From assembly GCA_945952225.1 (NCBI GenBank), contig CAMFHP010000057.1:1-50384 (forward strand): a stretch of 50,384 nt of DNA. Reading direction: 5' to 3'. The DNA comes from an uncultured Myxococcaceae bacterium (GTDB taxonomy: Bacteria; Myxococcota_A; Polyangia; Polyangiales; Ga0077539). The first letter of the stretch is position 1; every line of letters begins with the position of its first letter. The notes under the pieces were generated by a model. The model was not told where the DNA came from and ran no database searches. It saw only the letters and a list, made by a program, of their open reading frames with translations. The translations under genes were made by a program, and so were the position numbers. Shown piece after piece: positions 7,900-17,429 of this stretch.

Positions 7900-10347
7900 A
7901 TGGCGACCGTTCGAGGCCCACTCCGCGCACGTTCGCGACGCGCCACTGCGGCACATCCCGCGTCGCGCGCGGCCCTCGTCGCCACGCTCACGTTGCTCCC
8001 CGCGAGCGCTCGCGCGCAGACCACGGCGGACCCCACGACGCCGCCCGTCGACGGCGGCACGACGGCCCCCGCAACGGCACCTCCCACCACGCCCGCGCCC
8101 TCACCCGACGGCGCAACCGCGGCCCCCGGGGCGACGGCTTCGACGCCCGCCGCGCCTCCCGCTGAGACCGCCTCCGCGGCGCCGCCCGACACCGCGCCGG
8201 CAACGCCCGCTGCGCCCGTGGAACCCGCCCCCTCTGCGCCCGCGGTGCCCGAGGGGCAATCGACGGTGCGGGCCCGCGCGAACCCCTCGCGCGGCGCGGG
8301 AGACATTCCGATCACCGTGGGGCAGCTCGGGCGCGTGCCGTCGACCAACGCGTCGGATGTGCTGCGCCTCGCGCCGGGGATCTTTCTCACCAACGGCCTC
8401 GGCGAGGGCCACGCGGAGCAGGTCTTTCTCCGCGGATTCGACGCGCGCATCGGGCAGGACCTGGAGTTCCAGGTCAACGGCGTTCCCATCAACGAGCCCG
8501 CGCATCCGCACGGTCAGGGACACGCCGACACGCACTTTCTCATCCCCGAGCTCATCGAGTCGGTGCGCGTGCTCGAAGGCCCCTTCGACCCGCACCAGGG
8601 CGACTTCGCGGTGGCGGGCTCGGCGCACTTCACCCTCCGCATGCCCACGCGCGGCGCCGTCGCGCAGTACCGCTTCGGCTCGTACAACACGCACCGCGTG
8701 GTGGGCCTGTGGGGTCCCGAGGGAGAGAGCCCCGGCACCTTCGGCGGCGTCGAGCTCGCGACGAGCGACGGCTACGGCTCGAACCGCGCGTACGAGCGCG
8801 CGTCGGGCAACGCGCAGTACGAGGGACACGCGGGCTCGCTCACGTGGCGCGTGCTGCTCATGTCGTACGCCACGCGCTACCGCTCCGCGGGCGTCGTGCG
8901 CGAAGACGACTACCAGCGCGGCGCCGTGGATTTCTACGGCACCTACGACGCCACGCAGGGCGGTGAGGTCTCGCGGCACACGGTGTCGGCGGAGATCGAG
9001 AGCGCGCGGGAGGCCTCGACGCTCCGCGCGCTCGTGTGGGCCGGCGTGCGGAGCTTCCGGCTGCGAGAGAACTTCACCGGCGCGCTCCTCGACACGCAGC
9101 AGGTGTGGCAGACGCCGCACGGGCAGCGCGGTGATGCGATCGATCAGGCCGCGGCCTCCGTCGATGTGGGCGCTCGCGCCTCGGCCCGCTACCGCGCCGA
9201 ACTCGGCGGGCTCCAGCAGTTCGTGGAGGCGGGGCTCTACGCGCGGCACGTCTCCGTCGACGGCACGCAGCAGCGGCTCCGCGCGGGCACCGACGTGCCC
9301 TATCGCACGGACTTCTCCCTCGACAGCGCGGTGTCGAACCTCGCGGCCTACGCCGACGCCGAGCTGCGGTTCTTCCGCTGGCTCGTGATGCGCGGCGGCG
9401 TGCGCGCCGACCTCTTTCAGTACGACGTGCTCGACCGATGCGCCGTGCACGACGTGAGCGTCCGCGGCGCGCCGCTCGATGAAGCGTGCCTCTCCGCAGA
9501 CCGCGCGGGCTACCGGCTCCCGACGCAGCGCCGCACCTCGGGCGCCCTCGCGGTGCAGCCGCGCGCGACGCTCCACGCGGGGCCCTTTCACGGGCTCACG
9601 GTCTCGCTGAGCGGCGGCCTCGGATCGCGCTCCGCCGACCCCGTGTACCTCGGCAACGACCAGCAGGGGCCGTTCAGTCCGATCCGCGCCGCCGAGCTCG
9701 GGGTCACCTACGAGCGCCGCTGGGAGTTCGCCGCGCTCTCGGCCCGCGCGCTGGGCTTCTACACCCACGTCGGTCAGGACCTCATCTTCGACGAGCAGCA
9801 GGGACGCAACTCGCTCGCGAGCGGCACCTCACGCCTCGGCGCACTCGCGGCCGCACGGCTCACGAGCCGCTGGTTCGACGTCTCCGCGCACGCGACCTGG
9901 GCCCGCGCCACCTACGACGACACGGGCTACCTCGTGCCCTATGTGCCCGAGCTCGTCGCGCGCCTCGACGGCTCGGTGACGCGACCGCTGCCGTGGCAGA
10001 TCCGCGGACGCGCGCTCACGGGCAACGTCTCGCTCGGCGTGACCTACGTGGCCCCGCGACCGCTTCCGCTCTCGGAGCGCGGCGACACCGTGTTCACCGT
10101 CGACGCGCAGGCCTCGGTGCGATGGACGCACTACGAGCTCGGGCTCTCGGCGCAGAACCTCTTCGACGCGCGCTACCGCTGGGGGCAGTTCAACTACGTC
10201 TCCGACTTCGGCTCGCAGGACTTTCCCACCCTGGTGCCCACGCGACACTTCAGCGCGGGCCCGCCGCGCATGGTCTTCGTCACGTTCACCCTCTACCTCG
10301 GCACCGCCGCCGCTCGGCACGGCGCGCCCACGGAGACGTCGCCGTGA
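7900..10347 (+). CDS. TonB-dependent outer-membrane receptor with His-rich plug
   Basis: This 815-residue protein has a long basic signal sequence ending in LPASARAQ (about residue 40). An 80-residue Ala/Pro/Thr linker precedes a plug domain (ASDVLRLAPGIFLTNGLGEG, LRGFDAR, DLEFQVNGVPINEP). The plug contains a His-rich stretch AHPHGQGHADTH at about 201-212. The rest alternates aromatic and polar residues, as in a 22-strand barrel, and ends in a C-terminal phase typical of these receptors (MVFVTFTLYLG, then a short tail). The start at 7900 is chosen because the signal peptide begins there. An in-frame ATG at 7804 would add 32 unlikely residues. The stop overlaps the next gene by four bases. The His-rich plug and the nearby MbnP/MbnH pair suggest uptake of a metal or metal chelate, but this is inference. 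Confidence 0.9.
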   Translation: MATVRGPLRARSRRATAAHPASRAALVATLTLLPASARAQTTADPTTPPVDGGTTAPATAPPTTPAPSPDGATAAPGATASTPAAPPAETASAAPPDTAPATPAAPVEPAPSAPAVPEGQSTVRARANPSRGAGDIPITVGQLGRVPSTNASDVLRLAPGIFLTNGLGEGHAEQVFLRGFDARIGQDLEFQVNGVPINEPAHPHGQGHADTHFLIPELIESVRVLEGPFDPHQGDFAVAGSAHFTLRMPTRGAVAQYRFGSYNTHRVVGLWGPEGESPGTFGGVELATSDGYGSNRAYERASGNAQYEGHAGSLTWRVLLMSYATRYRSAGVVREDDYQRGAVDFYGTYDATQGGEVSRHTVSAEIESAREASTLRALVWAGVRSFRLRENFTGALLDTQQVWQTPHGQRGDAIDQAAASVDVGARASARYRAELGGLQQFVEAGLYARHVSVDGTQQRLRAGTDVPYRTDFSLDSAVSNLAAYADAELRFFRWLVMRGGVRADLFQYDVLDRCAVHDVSVRGAPLDEACLSADRAGYRLPTQRRTSGALAVQPRATLHAGPFHGLTVSLSGGLGSRSADPVYLGNDQQGPFSPIRAAELGVTYERRWEFAALSARALGFYTHVGQDLIFDEQQGRNSLASGTSRLGALAAARLTSRWFDVSAHATWARATYDDTGYLVPYVPELVARLDGSVTRPLPWQIRGRALTGNVSLGVTYVAPRPLPLSERGDTVFTVDAQASVRWTHYELGLSAQNLFDARYRWGQFNYVSDFGSQDFPTLVPTRHFSAGPPRMVFVTFTLYLGTAAARHGAPTETSP

Positions 10348-11210
10348 ACCGACTCGCACCCCGCCTCACGTCGTGGCTCCTCGCGCTCGGCGCAGCGTCG
10401 CTCACCCTCGGCGGCGCGGGCGCGCTGGGCCTCGGATGCGGCGACTCCACCGGGCAGGACCACGTCTCCTTCGCCGTGCAGGTCGGCGGCTTCGCACACC
10501 CCGCGGGCCCCGTGCAGACCACCACGCGCGCGGGCTGGACGATCACCTTCACCCGCGCCGACGTGGCCCTCGGACCGGTGTACCTCAACACCCTCGCGCC
10601 CCTCGCGTGCGACACGTGCTCGGCGCGCGCGACGGTGCGCCGACGCTTCGAAGACTTCTTCGTGCCGCGCGCGTGGGCGCACGGCGAGTCGCACCTCGGC
10701 GCGGGCCTCGTCGTGGGACAGGTCACCCGTCAGGTGCGCGTCGACGCGCTCTCGTCGGAGGTGCGCGCGATCGACGGTGGCGGTGACGGCATCGACCTCG
10801 AAGTGCGCTCCGCCGAGGTGTGGATGTACAACCTCGACGGGGCGGTGATCCGCGTCGCGGGGACCGCCTCGCGAACCGTCGACGGTGCCAACGTGGAGGT
10901 GCCCTTCGAAGGCTCGCTCGTGGCCGACGAGTCGATCACCACGGCGCAGGCGCCCCTCGATGTCGCGCGGCGCGTGCGGGGCATTCCCGCGGCGCTCACG
11001 CTCTCTGAGGGAGGCACCCTCACCGTGCGCGTCGACCCGCGCGGATGGTTCGAAGGCGCAGACTTCCGCGAGCTCACGACGCACGCGCCCACGGTCCGCA
11101 ACACCTTTGCCTTCAGCCCTGCGGACAACGTGGGGCGCGCGTTTCTCAACAACGCGCGGGCATCGCGCGGCGTGTACTCCTTCGCGTTCGCGGCGGCCTC
11201 GTCGCGGTGA
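10344..11210 (+). CDS. Lipoprotein coupled to the TonB receptor
   Basis: This 288-residue lipoprotein starts at a GTG that overlaps the receptor stop (GTGA), so the two are translationally coupled. The signal ends in LGLGC (Cys32). The mature part contains WTITFTRADVALGPVYL, a CDTC pair in LACDTCSAR and a His-containing patch RAWAHGESHLG, and then mostly beta-rich sequence. I do not recognise the family. Coupling to a TonB receptor suggests a surface or periplasmic substrate-binding role for the same ligand. The CxxC pair and His patch could bind metal. It is followed by a promoter and an unrelated small membrane protein. Confidence 0.8.
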   Translation: MNRLAPRLTSWLLALGAASLTLGGAGALGLGCGDSTGQDHVSFAVQVGGFAHPAGPVQTTTRAGWTITFTRADVALGPVYLNTLAPLACDTCSARATVRRRFEDFFVPRAWAHGESHLGAGLVVGQVTRQVRVDALSSEVRAIDGGGDGIDLEVRSAEVWMYNLDGAVIRVAGTASRTVDGANVEVPFEGSLVADESITTAQAPLDVARRVRGIPAALTLSEGGTLTVRVDPRGWFEGADFRELTTHAPTVRNTFAFSPADNVGRAFLNNARASRGVYSFAFAAASSR

Positions 11211-11231
11211 GCGAGACCGCGGGCGCTCGCA

Positions 11232-11260
11232 TTGCCAGCGTGCGACGACGGGGATAGGGT
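11232..11260 (+). promoter_or_regulatory. Promoter before small membrane protein gene
   Basis: TTGCCA (11232-11237), a 17 bp spacer and TAGGGT (11255-11260) lie 8 bases before the ATG at 11269. This is the same near-leaderless layout seen at several other genes in the window. Confidence 0.45.
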
Positions 11261-11268
11261 CGCGAGCC

Positions 11269-11820
11269 ATGCGCTCCGTAGGCCTTGGTCAGTGGCTCTA
11301 CTTCGCGTGGCACCTGCCGACGGTGCTCCTCGTCGCGCTCAGCGCCGCGATGGTTCTCTGGATGGCCCGCTCGCTCGCGCGCGAACACCTCGGCCCACGC
11401 GCGCGTCAGCTCCGTTGGACCGTGCTCGGGTGGAGCGCGGTGTTCGGCTCGCTGCTCAGCGTCGTCGCGTGGCCGTACCTCCACGCGGTCGCGCGCGTCT
11501 CCGTCGACGGCGATGGAACGTGGCACCTTCGCAACTACCTCGGCGTCGAGCTCGCGACCGTTCCGCCCGGGGAGGTTCGCTCGCTGCGCGCCGACGATCT
11601 CGGCGGACGCCGCTGGGGCGCGGGACAGGTCCACGTGGTGCGCGCGCGCGGCGAGACGCTCGACACGGTGCGCATCGGCGGACGCGGCTTCGAACGCCTC
11701 TGCGCAACGCTGGGGTACACCGCGGCGATGCAGCGCGAGGCCTTCGGCGCCGTGATCATTCCCGCGCACACGTACTCCGCGCACGGCCCCGTGGTGGTGC
11801 CCACCGTCGCCTCGCGCTGA
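11269..11820 (+). CDS. Hypothetical membrane protein, two N-terminal segments
   Basis: This 183-residue protein has two hydrophobic segments, at about 9-30 (YFAWHLPTVLLVALSAAMVL) and about 52-72. They are separated by a basic loop (LAREHLGPRARQLR). The soluble part that follows resembles no family I recognise. It contains YLGVELATVPPGEVRSLRADD and ends in SAHGPVVVPTVASR. The arrangement suggests a membrane-anchored protein with its C-terminal domain on one face. The gene has its own promoter and is followed 71 bases later by the isocitrate dehydrogenase-type gene. Confidence 0.7.
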   Translation: MRSVGLGQWLYFAWHLPTVLLVALSAAMVLWMARSLAREHLGPRARQLRWTVLGWSAVFGSLLSVVAWPYLHAVARVSVDGDGTWHLRNYLGVELATVPPGEVRSLRADDLGGRRWGAGQVHVVRARGETLDTVRIGGRGFERLCATLGYTAAMQREAFGAVIIPAHTYSAHGPVVVPTVASR

Positions 11821-11842
11821 CGCCACGCGGCATCGAAGACCC

Positions 11843-11871
11843 TTGTCGCAGGCGCCCGCGGAGGGTACGTG
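11843..11871 (+). promoter_or_regulatory. Promoter of the isocitrate dehydrogenase-type gene
   Basis: TTGTCG (11843-11848), a 17 bp spacer and TACGTG (11866-11871) precede the ATG at 11892. The predicted leader is about 14 bases and contains a GGGAG ribosome site. Confidence 0.4.
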
Positions 11872-11891
11872 CATGACCCCGCAGGGAGCCC

Positions 11892-12890
11892 ATGAACTAC
11901 ACGGTCACGTTGATCCCCGGTGACGGGATCGGTCCCGAGGTGACGGCCGCCGCGCAGCAGGTGATCGCGGCCGTCGGCGTGCAGATCGAGTGGGAGCGCC
12001 ACGACGCCGGCGCCGAGGCCGCCGCGCGCACGGGCAACCCCTGCCCCGACGCGGTGATCCAGTCGATCCAGCGCAACCGCATCGCGCTCAAGGGCCCCGT
12101 GGGCACGCCCATCGGCAAGGGCTACCGCTCGGTGAACGTCACGCTGCGCCGCGCGCTCGACCTCTACGCGTGCCTGCGCCCCGTGCGCTCGCTGCGCGGG
12201 GTTCCGTCGCGCTACGAGCACGTCGACCTGGTGATCATTCGCGAGAACACCGAGGGCATCTACTCGGGCATCGAGCACATGGTGGTGCCCGGCGTCGCCG
12301 AGAGCCTGAAGATCGTCACCGAGCGCGCGTGCCAGCGCATCTCGGAGTTCGCGTTCCGCCACGCCCGCGCGATCGGCCGCAAGAAGGTCACCATCGTGCA
12401 CAAGGCCAACCTCCTGCGCCTCACCGACGGGCTCTTTCTCGACGTGGCGCGACGCACGGCGCAGCGCTTTCCCGACATCGAGACCGGCGAGGTGATCGTC
12501 GATGCGTGCGCGATGAACCTCGTCCGCGACCCCTCGCAGTACGACGTGCTCGTGATGGACAACCTCTACGGCGACATCCTCTCCGAGCTCACCGCGGGCC
12601 TCGTGGGCGGCACCGGCGTGGTGCCCGGCGCGAACTTCGGCGACGAGTGCGCGGTCTTCGAAGCCGTGCACGGCAGCGCGCCCGACATCGCGGGCCGCGG
12701 CGTCGCCAACCCCACGGCCGTCACCCTCTCCGCCGCGATGATGCTGCACTCCATGGGCGAGCGCGACGCCGCGCGACGCATCGAGCGCGCGGTGGAGCGC
12801 GTCTACGCCGAGACCGACGTGCGCACGCCCGACCTCGGCGGCACGGCCACCACGCAGCAGTTCACCGACGCGATCGTGCGGTTCCTGTGA
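11892..12890 (+). CDS. NAD-dependent isocitrate/isopropylmalate dehydrogenase family
   Basis: This 332-residue enzyme has the N-terminal IPGDGIGPE motif and the substrate loop [10 protein letters not shown]. It also has the family motif [12 protein letters not shown], the catalytic Lys in [10 protein letters not shown], the metal-binding stretch [19 protein letters not shown], and the cofactor motif [19 protein letters not shown]. Ser and Asn in the RSVN loop favour isocitrate over isopropylmalate as substrate, and the short length fits the NAD-type homomeric enzymes. It would convert isocitrate to 2-oxoglutarate in the TCA cycle. GGGAG lies just before the ATG. The stop codon overlaps the GTG of the next gene (GTGA). 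Homoisocitrate or isopropylmalate activity cannot be fully excluded by eye. Confidence 0.9.
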   Translation: MNYTVTLIPGDGIGPEVTAAAQQVIAAVGVQIEWERHDAGAEAAARTGNPCPDAVIQSIQRNRIALKGPVGTPIGKGYRSVNVTLRRALDLYACLRPVRSLRGVPSRYEHVDLVIIRENTEGIYSGIEHMVVPGVAESLKIVTERACQRISEFAFRHARAIGRKKVTIVHKANLLRLTDGLFLDVARRTAQRFPDIETGEVIVDACAMNLVRDPSQYDVLVMDNLYGDILSELTAGLVGGTGVVPGANFGDECAVFEAVHGSAPDIAGRGVANPTAVTLSAAMMLHSMGERDAARRIERAVERVYAETDVRTPDLGGTATTQQFTDAIVRFL

Positions 12891-13843
12891 GCCCGCAGCG
12901 GCGCACGGGCGCCCTCGTGGCGCTGCTGCTCGCCGCCGCCGTGGGAGGCACCGCCGCGCTGCGCGCACGCCACCGCGCGCCCCGCGAAGGCCCCGCGCAC
13001 GTCGCCCCTGCGCCCGTCCGTGGAGTGCTCCCGCGCGACGCCCTCGCGTGGGTGCCCGCGCAGACCCGTCTGCTCGTGGTGGCCGACCTCGACGCGCTCC
13101 GGCGCGCGCCCGCCACGGCCCCGTGGTTCTCGATGCGCGAAGGATCGTGCGAGGCCGCCCTCGCCCGTCGCGTGCGCACCGTGGCGCTGGTCGTTCCCTC
13201 GCTGCGCGCGTCCGATTTCGCCTTCGTCGCCGCGGGTGATCTCTCGCCGCAAGACCTCGACCGCTGCGCCCCCGGGAGCGAGCCCGTCGAGCGCGAGGGA
13301 CACACCCTCCGCGTGCTTCAGCGTCGTGACGGCGGCGCTCCCCGCGGCTCCGTCGTGTGGACGCCCGCGGGCGTGGTGCTCGTGGGATCGGCCCCGCTCG
13401 TCGAGTCGATGCTCACCCGCGGCTTCGACGCGATGCACGGCGACGCGGCCCCGCTCTCCATCGACCCGTTGCGCCGTCACGTGCACGAGGGCGCGGCGCT
13501 CTGGGCGCTCACGGGCCCCGCGGAGGAGGCGCTCCCCGACGATCCCCTGCGCGCGGTGCTCGGGGCCGCTGCCTCGGTGCGCGCGGGTGATGGTCTCTCG
13601 CTCGACGCCACGCTCCGCTGTGACGACAGCGCGCACGCGCAGCCCGTGGCCGATGCGGTCTCGCGGCTCCGCACGCAGGCCCTCGCAACGCTCACCGCGG
13701 CCCCGCTCCGACGTGTGCTCGATGGCGCGCGCATCGAAACCGACGGCCCGTCGGTGCGCGTCGAGGCGACGATCGATGGCAACGGCGTTGAGGCCCTCAC
13801 GACGGCGCTGCGCGAGCTCGCAGCGGCCGCGGCGGGGCGCTGA
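12887..13843 (+). CDS. Hypothetical N-terminally anchored protein
   Basis: This 318-residue protein begins at a GTG overlapping the dehydrogenase stop. It has one N-terminal hydrophobic segment (GALVALLLAAAVGGTAAL) after a short basic stretch, so it is either membrane-anchored or exported. The rest alternates short beta and alpha segments (TRLLVVADLDALRRAP, VRTVALVVPSLRASDFAFVAAGDL, GVVLVGSAPLVESML) and has few Cys. I do not recognise a family. The two halves have a similar feel, as in myxobacterial proteins of unknown function. Co-translation with a TCA enzyme probably reflects gene packing rather than a shared pathway. Confidence 0.7.
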   Translation: MSPQRRTGALVALLLAAAVGGTAALRARHRAPREGPAHVAPAPVRGVLPRDALAWVPAQTRLLVVADLDALRRAPATAPWFSMREGSCEAALARRVRTVALVVPSLRASDFAFVAAGDLSPQDLDRCAPGSEPVEREGHTLRVLQRRDGGAPRGSVVWTPAGVVLVGSAPLVESMLTRGFDAMHGDAAPLSIDPLRRHVHEGAALWALTGPAEEALPDDPLRAVLGAAASVRAGDGLSLDATLRCDDSAHAQPVADAVSRLRTQALATLTAAPLRRVLDGARIETDGPSVRVEATIDGNGVEALTTALRELAAAAAGR

Positions 13844-13846
13844 CGG

Positions 13847-15094
13847 TCAGCGCGCGGCGCGTCCGGCGTCGGGGTCGCGCACGGTGGCGTCGGAGAGCGC
13901 GTCGGCCCCCGAGAGCAGCGGGCGGAGCGCGGGCGCTGCGCTGCGGGCGCGCTGGTCGATGGCGTCGAGCATCGCGTCGAGCTCGCCGATGTCGAGGCCC
14001 GAGATCACGAGCCCGCGGCGGTCGCGCGTGCGCACGGTGAGACGCGTGCGTCCCTCGACGCCGGGAAAGAGCGCGCGGGCCACGAAGTCGAAGAGCACGC
14101 CGCTCGCGAGCACGCCGAGGCCGAGCGCGACGAGCACCCAGTAGCGTCCGCCGATGCCCTCGATGATGTACCGCGCGCCGAGCGTCGAGCCCACGAAGAG
14201 CGCGAACACCGAGAGCGACACGGGCAGCATCGGGAAGCGCGCCTCACGCTGGAGTTCCGTCACGTTCGCGAGCGCGAAGCGGTGGTCGAAGGAGCGCACC
14301 GTGCGGCCGAGAATTTCGGTGTGCCCCGCGACGCGGAGCTGCTCGCCATCCCACGTGAGCGTGGCCGGGCTTCGGAGCGAGAACACCGTCCGCAGCACCG
14401 CGCGAAGGGCGCCCGCGACGCCGCTCCACGCGACGGTGACGAGGCGCGAGAAGAGCGTGCGCTCGGCGCCCTCGACCTCGGCGGAGAGCGTGACGGTGCG
14501 GCCCGCACCCGACGGCGCGACGGGCGCGTTCGAGGGCGAGGTGGCAGCGCCGCGGAGCGCGCGCACGGCGGCGGCGGCGCGTTCGGTGGGGGCTTCGACC
14601 GGCGCCGCGCGGAGGATCTCGTCGGCGCGCGCGAGGGTGTCTCCGTCGAGCGCGAAGCGGGCCGCGGAGTACACGGGGTACTGGCCCACGAACTCCAGCC
14701 AGTCGAGCGAAGGGAGCGCCGCGCGCAGGGCGCTCACGCCGTCGCGACGATCGAGCAGGGCGCCGAGGTGACGGGCCGCGAGGGCGGCGACGAGCGCGCG
14801 CTCCTGCTCGCTGCGGGGGCCCGTACGGAGCACCGCGAGGGCGTCGGCCGAGGGGAGCTTCACCTCGTTGGCGAGCGGTCCCACGGCGATCACCCGCGCG
14901 TCGACGGTGGTCGGCGACACGGCCACGGCGCGGTGCGACGCCTGGTCGATCAGGCACTCGGCGACGACCCGCGCGAGCGCGAGGAGCGCGTCGGGCGGTG
15001 CCGTGCGGGACTGCTCTGCGGTGGAGATTTCGAGCGCGGCGGCGCGCAGCGTATCGGCGGAGAGGGGGCGCTCGAACATGGGAGGCGCGCGCAT
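13847..15094 (-). CDS. Hypothetical membrane protein
   Basis: This protein of about 415 residues is convergent with its left neighbour, with only three bases between the stops. The N-terminal half is helical and rich in Ala/Arg/Leu, including EQERALVAALAARHLGALLDRR. A beta-rich stretch follows (ATLTWDGEQLRVAGHTEILGRTVRSFDH), then two transmembrane segments (LPVSLSVFALFVGSTLGARYI and YWVLVALGLGVLASGVLFDFV), then a short cytoplasmic-like tail with RTRLTVRTRDRRGLVISG. The beta part plus two helices recalls small PH-like membrane domains, but I cannot assign a family. Possible starts are 15118, 15094 and 15079; 15094 is a compromise with no strong ribosome site. Confidence 0.65.
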   Translation of the reverse strand: MRAPPMFERPLSADTLRAAALEISTAEQSRTAPPDALLALARVVAECLIDQASHRAVAVSPTTVDARVIAVGPLANEVKLPSADALAVLRTGPRSEQERALVAALAARHLGALLDRRDGVSALRAALPSLDWLEFVGQYPVYSAARFALDGDTLARADEILRAAPVEAPTERAAAAVRALRGAATSPSNAPVAPSGAGRTVTLSAEVEGAERTLFSRLVTVAWSGVAGALRAVLRTVFSLRSPATLTWDGEQLRVAGHTEILGRTVRSFDHRFALANVTELQREARFPMLPVSLSVFALFVGSTLGARYIIEGIGGRYWVLVALGLGVLASGVLFDFVARALFPGVEGRTRLTVRTRDRRGLVISGLDIGELDAMLDAIDQRARSAAPALRPLLSGADALSDATVRDPDAGRAAR

Positions 15095-15136
15095 CCTACA
15101 CAGATCCGCGCGCCGCACCAGTTGCGAGGAATGCGC

Positions 15137-17317
15137 TCAGAATCCCGTGACGGGGCCGAGCATCTGCGTGGTGCCGGTCGTCATGCCGCGACCGAGCTGT
15201 CCGTTCGTGTTGCCGCCCCAGCACACGACCTGCCCGTTGCCGCGCACCGCGCACGAGAAGTCGGTGCCCGCGGCCACGCGCACGGCGTCGCTGATGCCGC
15301 GCACGTCGACGGCCGCCGAGCGGTTCGTCGTGGTGCCGTCGCCGAGCTGACCGTTGCTGTTCGCGCCCCAGCAGCGCACGCCGCCGCCGCGACGCACGGC
15401 GCACGTGTGCTGTCCGCCCGTGGCCACGTCGACCGCGTCGGTGACGTTCGCCACTTCGGCGGGCGCATTCACCGGCGTGGTGGTGGTGTTGTTGCCCACC
15501 TGACCGACGCCGTTGTTGCCCCAGCACATCACGCGGCCGTTCGCGCGCACCGCGCAGGTGTGGTTCGGGCCTGCGGCGAGGGCCACGGCGTCGGCGAGGT
15601 TCTGCACCGCCTGGCCCATCGAGGCGCTGGTGGTGTTGCCCGTGCCGAGCTGTCCGTTGGCGTTGAGGCCCCAGCACTCGACGCCGCCGTTGTTGCGCAG
15701 CGCGCACGAGTGGTTGGCGCCGAGGGCCACGGCGAGCAGGTCGGTGTGCGCGTTGACGCTCGCGGGAAAGGCGCGGTTCGTCATCTGGCCGTCGCCCACC
15801 TGACCGCGGTCGTTCTGTCCCCAGCACTGCACCGCGCCCGTGCGACGAAGCGCGCACGAGTGGGCGCTGCCCACGGAGATCTGCACCGCGTCGGTGAGTC
15901 CGGTCACCTGCACGGGCATGCGCTGATCGCCCTGCGACTCGCCGTTGCCGAGCTGTCCGCTGCGGTTGGTGCCCCAGCACCACGCGGTGCCGTCGTTCTT
16001 CACCGCGCACGCGTGGAACTGGCCCACCGAGAGGCTCACGACGCCCGTGAGACCCGCGACCGCCACGGGCTCGTAGCGCGTGGTGAGCGTGCCGTCGCCG
16101 AGCATCGACGCGCGGTTGTCGCCCCAGCACACGGCCGTCGCGTCGGGCTTCGTCGCACAGGCCGAGAAGGTCGACGCGGTGAGCAGAATGGAGCGCCCCG
16201 CGCCCGTGACGGTGGAGGGGCCGAGGTTGCTGTTGCGCGGCCCGCCGCCGTTGCCCGTGCCGCCCGTGTAGTGGAGCGCGGTGCCGTTGGCGCCGACGGC
16301 CCAGATGTCGTTCGAAGCGCTGCCCCAGACGCCGTTGAGCGTCTGCTCGGTGCCGCTCTGCACCTGGAACCACACCTCGCCGTTCCAGTGCACGATGCGA
16401 CCGCGATCACCGACGGCCCAGATGTCGTTCGAGGCCGCGCCCCACACGCTGCGGAGCACCTCGGTGGTGCCCGCGAAGGCGCGCGACCAGGCGGTGCCGT
16501 TCCAGTGCTGCGCGGCGCTGTTGCCGACGATCCAGATGTCGTTGGCGCGCGCGCCCCAGATGCCGAGGAAGTTCGCCGAGCCCGCGCCCGGGATCTCCAC
16601 GCGCTGCCACGCGCCGCCCGTGTAGTGGTAGACGCCCGCGCCGACGGCCCACACGTCGCTGTCCGACGCGCCCCACACGCCCTGCAGGTCGCTGTTGGCG
16701 GGAATGCCCGACGAGCGGTTCTCCCACGCCGAGCCGTTCCAGTGGATCGCGTAGTCGCCGCCGACGGCCCACACGTCGTTGGCCGCGCGGCCCCAGATGT
16801 TCTGCGCGTAGAGGTTCATCATGGGCGTCGAGACCGTGCCGGTCATGCCCATGACCTTGATCATCACGCCGCGGCCCGTGTCGGGAGAGCCCTCACCGGG
16901 AATGGTCACCGCGCCGAGGAACATCGACGACGCGTCGAAGCCGCCCATCGCGCGCACGGCGGGAGGTCCGCCGCGGTGCCACATCGCGGGCATGCTCGCT
17001 TCGATCTCGGGAATCATCGGTCCGGCCACCCAGGCCATTCCGTTGAACTTCTTCATGTCGAGCGCGCTGAACGTGAAGACGTTGTTCGCGCCGGTGCCCC
17101 AGACGCCGAGGAGGTCTTCCATCGTGCCGGGATTCGAGCGCGCCCACGTGCCGAGCGAGCCCGGGAGGGGGTTGGGGTTGGGGTTGGGATTCGGGTTCGT
17201 GCCGCCGTCGGAATCGGTGCCGCCCGAGCCGCCCGGGTCGGTCCCGCAGGACGCGAGGCCGAACAGCGAGAGGCACACGAGGGTGGTTCCCCAGACCAGC
17301 GAGGGATGACGCTTCAT
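15137..17317 (-). CDS. RCC1-repeat lipoprotein
   Basis: This 726-residue protein starts with a lipoprotein signal (LFGLASC) and then a low-complexity Asn-Pro stretch. The first half contains about six repeats of the form 'VWGxxxNDIWAVG...HWNGxxW', a beta-propeller-like repeat seen in myxobacterial surface proteins. The second half has about seven RCC1-type repeats, each with H(S/T)CA(L/V)R and V.CWG.N..GQLG. The whole protein is probably two propellers exposed on the cell surface. The start at 17317 is set by the signal peptide. A function in binding or adhesion is only inference. It is followed downstream by the hypothetical membrane protein gene in the same direction. Confidence 0.88.
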   Translation of the reverse strand: MKRHPSLVWGTTLVCLSLFGLASCGTDPGGSGGTDSDGGTNPNPNPNPNPLPGSLGTWARSNPGTMEDLLGVWGTGANNVFTFSALDMKKFNGMAWVAGPMIPEIEASMPAMWHRGGPPAVRAMGGFDASSMFLGAVTIPGEGSPDTGRGVMIKVMGMTGTVSTPMMNLYAQNIWGRAANDVWAVGGDYAIHWNGSAWENRSSGIPANSDLQGVWGASDSDVWAVGAGVYHYTGGAWQRVEIPGAGSANFLGIWGARANDIWIVGNSAAQHWNGTAWSRAFAGTTEVLRSVWGAASNDIWAVGDRGRIVHWNGEVWFQVQSGTEQTLNGVWGSASNDIWAVGANGTALHYTGGTGNGGGPRNSNLGPSTVTGAGRSILLTASTFSACATKPDATAVCWGDNRASMLGDGTLTTRYEPVAVAGLTGVVSLSVGQFHACAVKNDGTAWCWGTNRSGQLGNGESQGDQRMPVQVTGLTDAVQISVGSAHSCALRRTGAVQCWGQNDRGQVGDGQMTNRAFPASVNAHTDLLAVALGANHSCALRNNGGVECWGLNANGQLGTGNTTSASMGQAVQNLADAVALAAGPNHTCAVRANGRVMCWGNNGVGQVGNNTTTTPVNAPAEVANVTDAVDVATGGQHTCAVRRGGGVRCWGANSNGQLGDGTTTNRSAAVDVRGISDAVRVAAGTDFSCAVRGNGQVVCWGGNTNGQLGRGMTTGTTQMLGPVTGF

Positions 17318-17429
17318 GGCGATCGCAAAGCTCCGTGAGATGAACTGAAAACGGTGTGAGAGCGGGAGCGACGGACGGCGCGCACTGCGCCGCCCGCCGC
17401 GTGAGGTGAGTGGAGACGCGCTCCCCCGA

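Noticed and set aside
14282-17338. Plus-strand frame of 1018 codons over the RCC1 gene
   Set aside because: Composition is Arg/His/Ala/Val without a domain; the RCC1 repeats on the minus strand are unmistakable.
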